Assembly (NCBI GenBank): GCA_036321105.1
Contig: JAYEPQ010000004.1
Location: 18,429,859 to 18,493,858 of the forward strand
Source of the DNA: Dracaena cambodiana
Taxonomy: Eukaryota > Streptophyta > Magnoliopsida > Asparagales > Asparagaceae
Length of the DNA: 64,000 nucleotides
Direction: 5' to 3'
Positions 46,370-58,265 of this stretch are shown here, one piece after another. A model generated the notes under the pieces. The model was not told the origin of the DNA. It was given only the letters and a program-made list of their open reading frames with translations, and made no database searches. A program made the position numbers and the translations under genes. Position 1 is the first letter of the stretch. Each line of letters opens with the position of its first letter.

Positions 46370-46374
46370 ATTTC

Positions 46375-47109
46375 TTTTCATATAAAAAGTTTTGGATTTG
46401 ACACCAAATAACAATGATATGGTAAAAGTACCCAGTGAAATATAAAGTTTGATACAAAATGGTTTTATACGGATTGAGTCGTTGTTTTATATATTGGATT
46501 ATTTTTCTCTTTAATTTTGATGTAGACTGCACTAACATATTGATACATATGCGATATGACACTATAATCTTATTTCTTTTGCTAGTTAAACTCACATGCA
46601 AATAATTTTTTTTCAAAGTTAACCAAATTGAATCTCAACTTGAAAACAAACTCGAGACTTTTCACAAATTGGATGATGATGATGCAACTAAAGACAAGGC
46701 TCTGGCTACTATAAATCTTAATGATTCATACAAAACTATAGAAAATATCAGATATACTGTATGAGATACTAGTGTCCTGCTAATTAGATTTTAGTAAACG
46801 CTGATATCATTAACATCACGCTCGCAAAGTAAGATATATCACCTTTATCTTATTCCTCCAAGTCAAAAGGGCGATGTATATACCAAGCATATAAAATACG
46901 AGTACAGTATTTATATAGCTATCCCCCTCCCCCCGTCTCAAGATGCATCTCCAAAAATTCCCAACAAACATAATACTTGAAAATACAATAAGAAGTGAAT
47001 AAGAAAAAAATAAAATAAAAATGAGTCATTACGGAAACAATAACAGTATAATATCACCTAACCTAAGCATGATGCGACAAATAGAGCAAATCCAAATGCT
47101 ATGACATCT
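46375..47109. other. Intergenic, 3' side of the AGP gene
   Basis: AT-rich sequence with no supportable gene or repeat. It should contain the AGP gene's 3' UTR (right below 47110). I could not single out a poly(A) signal with confidence. Confidence 0.5.
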
Positions 47110-47796
47110 CTAGAGAAGGAGCAGGGCAACTCCCCCGGCCAATGCAGCAAGCCCCATGCCGACTCCGTGCATGGCCGCGCTCGAACTGTCTAGAGCGGAT
47201 GCTGACGGCTCCGTTCCCGGCGCGGGTGCTGGAGCCATAGATGACACTGGCGATGGGGTCACAGACGGTGATGGAGACACAACAGAAGGCGTGGGGGCCA
47301 TCAAGCCGGGGGCAGGCGCAGGAGAGGCAGGTGGTGGCGAAGGTGACGATGAGGGGACCAGTGCGGGCGGTAGAGTTGCAGGAGGTGGAGATGCCACTGG
47401 AGGTGGAGTTGCGGGAGGTGGAGATGCAACTGGAGGAGGAGTTGCTGGAGGTGGAGTTGCGACGGGAGGTGGAGTTGCAACTGGAGGAGGAGTAGCCACC
47501 GGGGGAGGGGTTGCCACGGGAGGAGGAGTGGCTACCGGGGGTGGGGCAGCGACTGGAGGTGGAGTTGCAATGGGCGGGGGAGTAGTCGGTACAGGGGGAG
47601 GAGTTGCAGTGACCGGAGGGGGTGCAGTGGAGGCAGCCGGAGGGGGTGCAGTGGTGGCAGTCGGTGGGGGTGTCGTGGCAGCCGGAGGAGGGTTTGCAGT
47701 GGAACCCAAGGGAGAGGAGGCAGGGCCCTGGGCAATGCAGGTTGAGAGGAGAGCAAAGGAGAGAACTAGAGCTAGTGTTGAAGGAAAGGAGGCCAT
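47110..47796 (-). CDS. Classical arabinogalactan protein (GPI-anchored), AGP9-like
   Basis: A 228-residue intact frame without intron. Residues 1-22 are a signal peptide (MASFPSTLALVLSFALLSTCIA) followed by QGPASSP. Residues about 30-140 are Pro/Thr/Ala/Val-rich with TPPPVATPPPV and SPPPATPPPV repeats. Residues about 145-200 are Ser/Pro/Ala-rich (SPSPPPASPAPAPG, SPSPSVTPSP). The end (SASALDSSSAAMHG then GLAALAGGVALLLL) is a GPI-anchor signal with a small-residue cleavage site. Such proteins have Pro hydroxylated and carry arabinogalactan chains at AP/SP/TP sites (noncontiguous) or arabinosides on PPP blocks, and sit on the outer plasma membrane or in the wall. No Lys-rich block is present. 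Composition and plan are closest to Arabidopsis AGP9. The family is certain; the exact orthologue is not. Confidence 0.93.
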   Translation of the reverse strand: MASFPSTLALVLSFALLSTCIAQGPASSPLGSTANPPPAATTPPPTATTAPPPAASTAPPPVTATPPPVPTTPPPIATPPPVAAPPPVATPPPVATPPPVATPPPVATPPPVATPPPATPPPVASPPPATPPPVASPPPATLPPALVPSSSPSPPPASPAPAPGLMAPTPSVVSPSPSVTPSPVSSMAPAPAPGTEPSASALDSSSAAMHGVGMGLAALAGGVALLLL

Positions 47797-47927
47797 ATTT
47801 AGGTATTTGGTTAAGATCTCGTCCGTCTCTGTCTAGATAGAGAGAGAAACAGAGAGAGGTGAATGTTAAGGGTGAGATGGAAGAATGAGGGAGTGTGTGA
47901 TGATATATAGTGAGCAATGTAGAGATC

Positions 47928-47928
<1 letters not shown>
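47797..47928 (-). promoter_or_regulatory. AGP gene core promoter and 5' UTR
   Basis: On the minus strand a TATA box, CTATATATCA (47910-47901), lies about 105 bp before the ATG. A CT-rich leader (CACCTCTCTCTGTTTCTCTC, near 47840-47860) follows. Spacing fits transcription starting near 47870. Confidence 0.6.

Positions 47929-47964
<36 letters not shown>
47929..47964. repeat. (GA)n/(CT)n microsatellite upstream of the AGP gene
   Basis: About 17 GA units, CT on the gene strand, 20 bp upstream of the TATA box. GAGA/CT tracts near plant core promoters can bind BBR/BPC-type factors. A role here is inference. Confidence 0.85.
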
Positions 47965-47967
<3 letters not shown>

Positions 47968-49749
47968 TTAGAGGCTTTGCTAGCTGGCTAGCTAGCAGTT
48001 ATGATTTTATTGTGGTGTTGTGTAAGTTTAGCTTAATTTGGTGTGTAAATTACTTTGCTTTCACTATAGATATGGACAGGTCTCCAAACTACTGGGGCCA
48101 ACTATCTCTCGAGTGCTACAGCTTATCTTCCCGATTTAGCCTTGATTGATTCTAGAAATGTGTTGCAATCTTGCAGCACAGTTCATATTTCTTGTACTCC
48201 AAACATATCAAAGCAACAACCAAAGAATTGATGCGGATTAATAACTTACTGCTTTTATTGCTGAGTGTTTGTTGCAACTCACAGTTACATGAATCTTAAA
48301 TCACAGTAGCAGTCGAAGCATTCATATTAGGTGTAGTAGATGGAAATATATACATTTTGATAAGATAATACGGACATAGATACTATGAATATGAGTTTCC
48401 TAATCTAATAATGATTTTTCATATTGATCCTAATTATAGTTTTTTAGGTGATCAATATAGAAAGATGGTCATTTACTTCTTATAAAGTTTAGATCCTCCT
48501 TGCAAACAACAATTCAAAATTTGATATTGATTGGTGCAGCATATACATGTAATATTTTGAACAGCAAACAGTGTATCAGATTCCCAGTTTCTACTGTAAT
48601 AAGGAGAGAAATAAGAAAAAAAAAAAAGGACCTAAATAATTTCACTACATCCAGTTTTAAATTTCAACAAATCTACATGAACCTGGTCCCCAGAGAAACT
48701 TAGGATGAGAAAATCTATTTCTCGAGCTTTCTTATCCAAATATTTAAGCTGATAGAGACTAACATTTTCTTTTTAAACAATAAAACTGGCTGGTCAGAAA
48801 ATCCTAGAGTCTGAGGTCCCTTCTTAGCTTATCCTTATTCCTAGGTAAACCCACTTAGATTTGAAATCAGAATTGTATGAAAGAAAAGTGTCTTAAGGAT
48901 TTCTCACTAGCTACTACATAAAGTTATCAATCTCTTTTCAGTGTGAGATTATTCTGGTCATCCATGACTCTTCATGGGCAACAACCAAATCGGTATTTTT
49001 ACCTCTCTTTTAAGAAAATTAAATATCTCATGTTCTATATAGAGATTGTCATGGACTAACCGACCATGCACAGACTCATCAACAACGACATTAATTTTGT
49101 TAGCTGCTTGAATCTACGTACTAATCAATCCTATTTCAGACCGTGACAAAATATCTTCCATCTTCTAAACTAATTATTTCATAAACTCAGAGCCACTTGC
49201 TTCTCTTTTGAATTACTCCATCTTTTGAAAGTTACTCGGATTGATTGCAGTGCCACAAATGCGGAAAAGAACGCTCGCAAAGAATGAAACTAGAGTGGGT
49301 GTTTCCACTGAAAGGAACGCAAGGAATATATATTTTTTGTAAACCTATTCTCCTTACCATCTTGGTAAAGATCATTGGGTACATAGAATAATAAGTTAGG
49401 TGGAGACACTAAACATGGCCAACACCTTTATCACCAATTTCGTTAAATTATCATTTTGATTTGACATAATAATATCCTATAATAAGGAGAATGAACTCTT
49501 GAGGGCCCAAATTTGTCCTAAGTAATTAGGAAGAAGGATCAAATAAATGTGGTTCATTCCTACGATAAGGATGTACTATCCGTTGATGCTATCCTCCAAA
49601 GGCAATTCTCAACTTGGGGGTGATTCATTGGTTAACCTCTTATTTTCTATAATTGAGATCCTAGTCTTGATTAATCAACCAAAGTCCATCTTCCGATTGA
49701 CAATAAAAAAACAAACTTGAAACTATCCTTTTGAGAATATAAAATGTTT
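47965..49749. other. Intergenic, no gene seen
   Basis: Upstream flank of the AGP gene. AT-rich and unique-looking, with short ORFs only (48500-48703 has no recognisable features). No repeats or element termini identified. Confidence 0.5.
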
Positions 49750-49754
49750 CTTAG

Positions 49755-50210
49755 TATTTATGCTAAAATTCGTCAGATTAGATCACTCGGATAGAACTTG
49801 GCATAAACTTAGTAGTAAAGAAGAAATAGATATAAAAATAAAAAGATAATAAGGTTCAGCCAAGAGAGATCTCAATCTACGCTTTCAGAAAAAAAAAAAA
49901 AAAATAGCCGTTTGAAAAGTACTATTTTAATGAGTAACTTGAGATCTCTCTCTCTCAGATTGCTTAGAAATCCACCTTTCCTTTGGTACAGGTAGTAGGA
50001 TATTTATAGATGAAGACCATTGAAGAAAGAAGTTATTAAAGATTTTTAAATCCACTCTTTCCATATATGTAAATAGGAGAGATTCCACCGCAGTTATTGT
50101 TGGAGCTATTTGACATTCAATTATCTTCGTGGATAGATCAAGAACTCATGGGCTTTTCACTCGTTGGGCTTTCGTTGTGGGCCTAGGTTGCATGAGTATA
50201 TATGTCAACA
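49755..50210 (-). repeat. Element D 3' LTR
   Basis: About 456 bp. It contains a 14-bp A run (49891-49905) and a direct repeat agaaggtcatttcc just outside, at about 50283-50315. Confidence 0.85.
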
Positions 50211-51870
50211 TTGCCTCCACTTCTAAGTTCTATTTACCAAGCTCTTGGAATAATTTTCGCCTCTGCCAACTTGACTTATCTAGAAGGTCATTTCCTTCTA
50301 GAAGGTCATTTCCTGCTATAACATATTGGAGGCAATTTGTTGAACTATTGAGAGTGATTTATCATCAGTTCCATGAAGAAAATGGATGGTCGAAATCCCT
50401 TAGTGCTAAGGTGTTAAATTGTCTCTTTAATTACTACATTGATAATTATGGAGGTATTATTACAGACACAAAAAAAATCTTGTAACTAACACATGAGGGA
50501 TTTCTCGGGCATATGGAGATTGCCATGGGCACCATCCCCAAATCTACATGACAAATTGTGCGATCAAGTTTCGTTGATAATTTGGATCTCATCGACCGTA
50601 CGGCAGAGATGACCTTGAGGAGATGAACGTCAAATTTATTTCTACCTTGTTTTGTCAATCCAGGTCTTCAGCCCCCAGAAAACTCTATAAATATCTAAAG
50701 AGCCTCTATTAGGTCCATTATATATAGAATAATGATACCAAAAGTGGTGCCACAGAGCGACAAAGGTGAACTTATCGTTCATCGTCTGATAATGTCGATG
50801 CTATTAAGTAAATATCAACTTTCATCTCAAAACAAGTAACTGATGAATTCTTTATTAAGTTCTCATAAGGATTAGATAAGTCGGTTGATTCTTAACTATT
50901 TCTCATGATCGAGAGGTAAAGAGCCATCACGAGCTTTCTTGCCCCCATGGATATCAACTCTCACCTTGGAGACCTCTGGGACCTCAAAGTTCTTGTGTGC
51001 TTTGCATAACTATTAGCAATATGAAGTGAAAAGACTCCTTTTCGTAGGGCTCAGTCTTCACATATGGGTCAGTCTACATTGGTAGGAAGAGCAAGCTCAG
51101 AGCAAGGAATAACTTTTAACTGACTAAGGTAGTGGAGTCGTCCTTTTCAAGTCGGAGTAATTGTACCCATCTTTAAATTAATGTTTAAGTGCAAGTTATT
51201 GTCCCATATTTTATAATCTTTACTAGGATTTTTAATTCTACATATGTGGCAAATTCCTTGGGTTTTTCCTATTTGAGTTTTCCACATTAAAAATTTTCAT
51301 GTTAATATGTATGATAATTTGAGAATTATTCTGTGTGTTTTGATTAATTAATTATTTTTAATAATTATTGATTGATATAAATCGAATAACACATATTTCC
51401 ACAATAGCTTGCGTACACTTTCTTTTACAATCATATTTATTCAATGAAAATGAACTTTTGATTGAATATTATGTGGTCAGTCTTTTCAGCTTTTGCTTGC
51501 ATCAAATTGCATTTATGTTGGTAATAGTAGACTTTAATAGACACGGCCAAAATATTTAAGTTGGGAGCATAAAGTTAATTTAGACATTTGCTGAGAATTT
51601 TTTTTAAGCAAAGAGCCAAGAAGTTAAGTACGGTACCAATTTGATTTGGACATCGGTCGAGTACTTGTTGGGTGTTCGCAAAAATAATAAACACGTCTCG
51701 AGGTAGAGTTGTTTGTTCATGAACTCCTCGTCTTGTATCTTGTCCGAGGGCAGAGAGTCCCCGAGCTAAGCCTCAAGTCTTGCATGAGTTGTAGGCTCGT
51801 AGGCAAGCTCTCACTATTTGAACCCCATTAGAGCTGTAAGGCCTACATAGTGGTCGTTCATTCCTACGAT
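50211..51870 (-). other. Element D internal 3' region, no gene seen
   Basis: Starts with the polypurine tract (plus strand ttgcctccacttct). The rest is AT-rich. The ORF at 50129-50485 spans the LTR border and is not a gene. Confidence 0.55.
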
Positions 51871-51879
51871 TGGCGAGTT

Positions 51880-52470
51880 TGTACCATAGGATTTTTCCGA
51901 ATGATTTTAAATGTTCATGGGCATGTTTTATTGAGTAGGCAAGCATTTTGCTAAGTAGGTAGATATTCGTCGCATACGAGGGCTTTCGCAAAGTAGTTGA
52001 GCTTTCATTGAATAAAATGGCCATTTCACCGAGTAAAACAGACATTCGTCTGACATGTGAGCATTTGCCAAGTTGGTAAGTTTTTGCCGAATAAATAGGC
52101 ATTCATCGCATACGAGGCTTTCATTGAGTAAATGAGCTTCTACTAAATAAATGGATATTCTTATATGGCTTTCCGCTAAGTAGGTGGCCTTTTTCTGAAT
52201 AAATAGGCATTTGTCGCATATAAGAGTTTTCGCCAAGTCGGTAGACTTTCATTAAATAAATGGATATTTGTCATATATAAGGGCTTTCACCGAGTAGGTG
52301 GATTTTTACTGAATAAATAGACACTCGTTATATATGAGGATTCTCGCTGAGTAGGTGGGATTTTGCTGAATAAATGAACATTGTTCTTGTGAGCTTTCAC
52401 CAAATGATTGGTTATTCATTACTTATGAGGACTTTTGCTAACTATATGGGCTTTCATTGAATAATGCACT
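51880..52470. repeat. 57-bp degenerate tandem array in element D
   Basis: About ten units built on ggcatttgtcgcatataagg, then gctttcgccaagtaggtgg and actttcattgaataaat. Unit starts are clear at 52207, 52262 and 52319. Units differ by substitutions and small indels, so the array is old. The minus-strand ORFs of about 100 aa across it are artefacts. Confidence 0.85.
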
Positions 52471-52679
52471 AATAACAATATTTATTTAATTAAATAAGAA
52501 AAATAAAGGGACCGTTTATCTAAATAACTGAGTTTTTATTTGGGCATAGAGCCAGAGCACTAACAGGACGTGATACTAGTGGGCTCGTCCCCAATGATTT
52601 AGCAGGTTTTTTTTTTATTCTTCTTGATAGTATAACTTTTATACCTTACTAGATCAACTCTATCGTCCATTAACTAGGA

Positions 52680-53890
52680 TTTTGGAGGAGGACTAGTTTA
52701 CTGCCACTTTGCATTTTATTTGTCAACAAAGTTCTTGCGATGATCTTGTCAAATGAGATTCTTGATATCTTTCTGAAGCTGGTGTCGGACATTGGTGTCA
52801 TGCTCTAGATTCTAGTGATACATAAATGTCGAGAAGCCCTCTTATCCCCAAGTATTCTAATCGACGATAGAGGCCACTGAAGGAATCATTCTTTCTGAAT
52901 CTGGTTCAAGATTTGAAGAAAGGTGTGTTTGGAGGATATAATTTATTTGTCGACTTGAATGCTCTCTCAACGAGGATCATCATGGCATTTGACGGGATCC
53001 ATTATGCTCTTTAGACTTCTTATCAACAGGTTCCTTTGCCCTTCTGGAATCTCCTTCTAAAAGAAATGTCAGACTCCTTCAGCCCAACATAATTATATAG
53101 TCACTCAAGGAATCGGGTAGTGATAAGATATTTCATTTCCCAATGGAATTTCGGAGCCCAATATGCCCCATATCATTGATATAGGCACCAAAGACTATGT
53201 TGGAGGAGCACTCCTTAGTCTAAAGCATTCCAAAAGGTTGCAGCGTGAATCTCCTGGTGCCTACTCTACTTGAGAAGGTTGTAATACTCCTTTTCGTGAT
53301 TTTGCTAGCAATAAATTGTTGAATGAATTTGCAGTGCAATTGGAAGAAAGAGTAAATGGACATAAAGAAGAGTCCATTGTACGAACTCCTTGCTTCCTTT
53401 TCCAAAGTCATCAAGAAGGCTCTACAAAGGATATTGTCTGTGAAGCATTGGAGTTGCATCGCAGTACGATAATTGACGATGTAGTCGGATGGATCTAATA
53501 TACCATTATACTCCTAGCCAAGGTTTAGGAGTTTGAACCTAAAGTCCATCTCAATTATGGCTCCAGCAAGGGGCTCATAGTTTTAGAACGTGGAGTCTAA
53601 ATCTTTGCATGCTCTCTTCTGGAAGGCTGAGGTCGACTCTTCTTATCAATTTTCTCATAGTCACTTGGACGATTTGGAGCACAGGTAGGTCCTTTCTAAT
53701 TATAGTCGATCACTGTGGTCACTTTGGATCCCGAGAAAATTGGTTGGGGCCCCTATGCATAGGGGAATCAGTACTTCTTCCCCATTAGCTTGGGTAGTTG
53801 GGATGTTCGCCAGAACTTGGGTAAAAGCATCGATGCGCTGGGTGAGTTTTCGGAGTTTGCTATGAGTGGGTGGGGGTCATTTAGGTCTTC
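52680..53890 (-). pseudogene. Element D gag remnant
   Basis: On the minus strand: HSKLRKLTQRIDAF (about 53860), ILDPSDYIVNYRTAMQLQCF (53500-53440), DNILCRAFLMTLEKEARSSY, SIYSFFQLHCKFIQQFI, then many stops. The end (STFMYH-stop-NLEHDTNVRHQL, QDHRKNFVDK, 52830-52730) corresponds to the CRFHRDHGHxTEDCxxLK zinc-binding region of Tat-type gypsy Gag with its cysteines gone. This identifies a retrotransposon Gag (DUF-type capsid domain), dead. Confidence 0.8.
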
Positions 53891-54021
53891 AACAATATGT
53901 AACGGATTTGTAATCATCCCACCTTCTCTTTAGGGAGAATCTTTTTAACTGAACTGAGTCTTTGATCATGTATTCAATATTTTAATTGTGAATGCTCGAT
54001 TGGTTCCTACAGATGACACCA

Positions 54022-54475
54022 AAAATTTGCAAATAAATTTGTCCAACTAGATTGTCTAGATAAAATTTGACAGAAACATAATAATGAAGAAGTAAATAGA
54101 GAACATACGAAAAATAATGGTCTCACTCGAGAGATCTCGACCTACATCCTTAAAAGAAATGGCCGTTCAACGAGTACTATATTGATGAATATGGATCTCT
54201 CTAAGGTTACATAGGAACCTCCTTCCCTTTGGTAAATGTAGAAGGGTATGTATAGGTGAGCATTCTTGGAGAAAATGAGTTATGGCAGATCTTGAATATC
54301 CTCTCTTTCCATATATATGGATAAGGGAGATCCCGCTATAGTTACTTTGGGAGTTTGGTAAGTATTTGACTCTACCCAAGATTCAGTTACTTTCTAAATA
54401 GATCTTGAATTCATGAGTTTTTTGCACTATGGGTCTTCGTCATTGTCCTAATTTGTGAAAATTTATATGTCAACA
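54022..54475 (-). repeat. Element D 5' LTR
   Basis: About 454 bp. Primer-region sequence lies at 54003-54021 (plus strand). The minus strand starts TGTTGACATATAAATTTTC. Confidence 0.85.
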
Positions 54476-54480
54476 CTTAG

Positions 54481-55804
54481 AACAAAAAGGAAAAAAAGAG
54501 AATATAGGGGATTACCATTTGGCTAACTCACGTTCAAAATTGATTGGTTAATTATCAAAACTTGTTTTTTTTACTCATGTTATTTATGAGCGTAACTTGC
54601 ATAAAAGGAAATTACCTATATAATTTTTTTAAATTACAAAATAAAGAGAAAAAAAGAGAACATATATAGGAACTCGCTTTCAAAATTGATTGGTTAATTG
54701 CTAAACCTTGTTTTCTTAATCTTGTTATTTATGAAAGTATGTCTCATGAAAAGAAATTCACACCCTATTGATATAATTTTCTTGTAAATTATAGAAAAGC
54801 CTTTTACACATGAGTACATATGTGATGTGGAAACAAATAGAAAGAGAGGATGATTTTTATTAAACCTCAATAGTACATAAGTGTTTTTTTTTTTTTTTTT
54901 TTTAACAACTAACCCTTCATGATATTTACTAAAACCCTCTCCATCTCCTAGATATGATAAGTTGTCCATTAAAATTATTGGATAAATCCATAGGCATGTG
55001 TATTGACAATAGAACCACTAAAATTGATAATATAGCGATATGAGAAAAGATAAAATAAGACAATCTACCTTGTGAAACTAATTTGTTAACAATGTGAGTA
55101 TTAAACTATTAATCGCCTATCTATGCAATATAAGTATATTCCAATGTAATTTTTTGTGCTATGCAGAACATCAATTATTTAATAATAGTTCTAAATAAAC
55201 CCTTCAAATTCCCAAGTAAACCTCAAAAAATTTACTTTGTAATTTTTATTACAAGTTTGCTATTAAATATTTAGAATGTTTATGTCCTCGTAATCTTCTC
55301 TCTTCTTTTTTATATGTCTCTCAGAGCCTTAATTATTTTTTTAAAACTCAAATAATAATCTCTCTCCAAAAGATAGGAATGTTCGTACCCAATCAAATAC
55401 CACAATAATAAAAAGTACTTGAAACATAGATGGAATAATATTTCTGGTATTTATTTTTAGCTACTTCGGCGGGACATGAAAAACAGGGAGCAACTTCTCC
55501 ATGGTATGACTCCTTGTTGTTACAGAAGAAGGAGCAGTATAGACAATATAATAAATAATAAAATCTTTTTCTCTTCCAATTGAAGCTAAAATTTAAAGAT
55601 TTGAGAAAGTACCTCATTAAAAGTACATTAAAATTTTTTAATACATTAAAAAATTACCTTTTACAAAAAATAATAAAATTATATTTTACATATCAATATT
55701 TTATTTTATTTTCAAAAGTAAAATAAAATTATTTGAGATGTTTAGTAAATTAGAATATTTTAGAAAAGAAAAGAGATGTTGGCGAGAGAGGAGCAGGATG
55801 GAGC
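54481..55804. other. AT-rich intergenic with a 155-bp tandem duplication
   Basis: 54487-54640 and 54644-54795 are diverged copies (shared ttcaaaattgattggttaat, cttgttatttatga, aaaagaaatt). A 20-bp T run lies at about 54884-54903. The rest shows no gene. ORF 55393-55617 is not convincing. Confidence 0.65.
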
Positions 55805-55954
55805 TAGGGATGGGAATTGGCATGTCCATGGATTAATTTTAGCATATCCTATTCAAATGAATTAGAAATAAAACTTTTATTTTTGATTCAAAATTTTAAC
55901 TAGAACGGGACAAAATTGGTATGTAATGCATCCATTATCATCTCTAGTTGGTAC
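55797..55954. mobile_element. hAT-type MITE, copy 1
   Basis: 55805-55946, 142 bp. Ends tagggatgggaatt... and ...attatcatctcta are inverted repeats. Flanks gatggagc and gttggtac match at five of eight bases, a decayed 8-bp duplication. Same family as 61515-61664. Confidence 0.65.
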
Positions 55955-55959
55955 GAAGG

Positions 55960-56306
55960 GAAATTCTATTCACGCACACCACTTTGCTCAAAACGCCAAC
56001 ATTTGAAACTTCTAAAAATTACAAGTTTGTCATTATTTTTTTGACTAAGTTGCCCTTCCACAATTCACTGGTTGGGCATCAATGCTTGACCTAATTGAAT
56101 ACCCATCAAGTATTAATATCCGACCAAGTTTTATTTGAATCGGATAGTAATATCCGACTAAGAAGAAATGAGTTAGAAAAGAAGAGAGGGATAGAATTGA
56201 AAAAAAAAAAGTGAACATGCTAAGTAAATATTGGATGATTTAAAATTGGAAGTGAACGTAGAGGGAGATGGGCATCGAGCAAAGTGGCGTGCATGAACAT
56301 AATTTC
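55960..56306. mobile_element. MITE with 30-bp terminal inverted repeats
   Basis: Left end gaaattctattcacgcacac followed by cactttgctc. The right end is its inverse complement (gagcaaagtggcgtgcatga ... aatttc). The interior is AT-rich with a repeated aatatccgacta word and no ORF. No clear target duplication, so the superfamily is not assigned. Confidence 0.75.
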
Positions 56307-56327
56307 TTAGGAGCCGAGCATGCCAAC

Positions 56328-58265
56328 TAGAGCTGGCAATCAGGTCGTGCTCGGCACGGCTCAGACACGGCCCGTGCCAGGCACGCCTGCCTAGGCACTA
56401 GCCCTAGCTCGGCCCACTGGCACGACCTGCTGGGCATGTGCCATGCTCATGCCTGGCTGTGCCGGCTCAGATTTTTATTAATTTTTTAATTTCGCTTTTG
56501 CTTACTAAGTTAGTTTAGTTAGTTAGTTAACTTAATTTAGTAAGTTTAGTTAGTTTTAACAAGTAAAACATATAGTGAAAATGAAATGTTTTTATATGAA
56601 ATTTTATTACATTAACAAAATAACTCTATAAATCTCTTTGAAAATTATACAAAATCCGAAGAGAGGGGAGAGGACATTTGCCGTCACTCTCAACTTATTC
56701 TTAATATTTTTTCCAAGAGATTTATGAGTTTTAAAAAAATTATATGAAAAAAATTACAAATGTATAATTCGAATAAAAAAAATACAATTGTAAAGAGGAA
56801 AAAAATGAAGACTTAATAGTGTAGAAGTCTTCAATTTTCATTCTTTCTCGGGTGAGTTCTTTTACTCCAATTCGTTAGATATTTCTTGATCTCTTTGTTC
56901 AGCATCGAGCCAATCTTTTAAGCAAACACACGTTTTCAACGTGTTTGCTGCTATTGAGCTCCTCCACTCCATTAGTACTCTACCACCTGTACCAAAAGTA
57001 GACTCCGATACTACAATAGACACCGGAGGGGTTAGTAGATCACGGACATGTTAGAAAGCACAGTATATATTTGGTCATGTGATTTCCACCAGGCCAAAAT
57101 ATCAAAATTTTCATAATGATCAGGTGACAAATCATCTGCATTGGCCCTTTCTAAATAATAATGAAGTTTATTGAAAGAAATATTAGATTGCCCAGGTTTT
57201 TTACGGTGGATTTTATGGTGGAATACGGATGACATTATTGTTATTTTACTTTCTTTAACAATGGGTTATTTTGTACTTTGTGATTTATCACCATATATAT
57301 CTCTATATGTATGGTACATAATATCTAAACATGTTTTAATATCATTAACTAAATCATGAATATTATTTGTATAAACATATTTGTATGAAATAAATCTATT
57401 AAAATTTTCATTCTATCTAATTTACAACGTGGATCTACAACGGTTGCAAAAAATAGTAAGTATAGAAAATTTCTAAAATATTTACTAAATTTAATTTCCA
57501 TAGACTTTACAATATCTTCAAGAATTAGGTTATTCCTATTTTTATTAAAACCAAACTAATTTCGGTTAAATAAAGTGTAATGTGTGAAGTTAGGTAGTAA
57601 GTGCTCGAAAATATTCTAGTTGTATCTTCAAATTTACTTAAAAAATTATAAATATAATGCAAATGATTCCATTCATTAAAATCCAAACTACAAGATGATA
57701 ATTCCATTTTATTAAATATATTTGCTACATCTTTATATTTAATTGCCTCGTCTAATATTTTAAATATAGAATTCCATCTTATTCTTACATCTCGAGGTAA
57801 ATTTTTTGGTGAGATTTTAAAATTTTTACATATTTGTTTAAATATTTGTCTTCTTGACCCACTACATTTTATAAATACTATTGCGTTGCTAAGTTTAGTT
57901 ATTGAATTATTTAATATTCTTAATCTATCTTGCACACACAAATTAATTATGTGTCAAAGACACCTAATATGAAATAATTTGCTATCTAAAATCATTTTAG
58001 TAATACTATTTATAATTTCTATTGCGGCCTATTTTTGAAAGCATTATCGAAAGAAATGTAATTTTTTTTTTCTACTCCGAATGTCAAAAAATGCTTAGTA
58101 AGAATTGTGATAGATTATGTATGTTGTGTGGAAATTCAAATATTCTAAACCCTATTATTTTTTTTTGTATTATCCAATCTTGATCAATGTAGTGGGCTAT
58201 TACATATAAATAGTGACACCGTTTAAGACCTCCCAACAATCTAAGTTTATTGCTACTCTATAAAT
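56328..58265 (-). pseudogene. hAT transposase relic with one element end
   Basis: The 3' end at 56328 reads tagagctggcaat, with a GC-rich subterminal stretch of cggcacggctcagac / gcccgtgccaggcacg words to about 56470, as in many plant hAT elements. On the minus strand the transposase reads IAHYIDQDWIIQKKIIGFRIFEFPHN (split; about 58210-58120), a CxxC-type CHIINLCVQDRL-like segment, then MCVQDRLRILNNSI, FPRDVRIRWNSIFKILDEA-like residues (NLPRDVRIRWNSIFKILDEA) and the C-terminal dimerisation motif ENFDILAWWK (about 57105). Many stops. The N-terminal BED finger and the other terminus were not found. Confidence 0.8.

Larger units (their letters stand above)
37353..46374 (+). mobile_element. Ty1/copia retrotransposon, plus strand, interrupted
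   Basis: LTRs lie at 37358-37711 and 45959-46369, with a perfect 5-bp target duplication atttc (37353-37357, 46370-46374). The primer site TGGTATCAGAGC (37712-37723) follows the 5' LTR directly, and a purine tract (tctgagggagaa) precedes the 3' LTR. The protein order gag, protease/integrase, RT, RNase H is that of copia. It is split by a nested gypsy derivative at 38930-42938. Without that insert it is about 5 kb, normal for the group. Several stops show it is dead. Confidence 0.95.
49750..54480 (-). mobile_element. Element D: gypsy element with gag remnant only, minus strand
   Basis: LTRs lie at about 49755-50210 and 54022-54475, and align along their length (for example agagatctc, ctctttccatatat and atatatgtcaaca). 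The perfect target duplication is cttag (49750-49754, 54476-54480). On the minus strand it starts TGTTGACATATA. The primer-region sequence TTGGTGTCATCTGTAGGAACC follows the 5' LTR, and a purine tract (AGAAGTGGAGGCAA) precedes the 3' LTR. The interior has a gag remnant and repeats but no pol, so it is non-autonomous. The LTRs are well diverged, so it is old. Confidence 0.88.

Noticed and set aside
47156..47836. 226-aa Gly/Val-rich ORF opposite the AGP gene
   Set aside because: Mirror image of the Pro-rich repeat coding strand; the minus strand has the signal peptide and GPI signal.
47099..47917. 272-aa Ser/Thr/Cys-rich ORF overlapping the AGP gene
   Set aside because: Shifted frame of the same repeat, extending through the promoter and TATA box.
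50129..50485. 118-aa plus-strand ORF
   Set aside because: Begins inside the element D LTR and runs over its border, so it cannot be an old gene.
51880..52470. 57-bp array as a possible protein repeat gene
   Set aside because: Frames are broken by stops and unit lengths vary; it lies inside element D.
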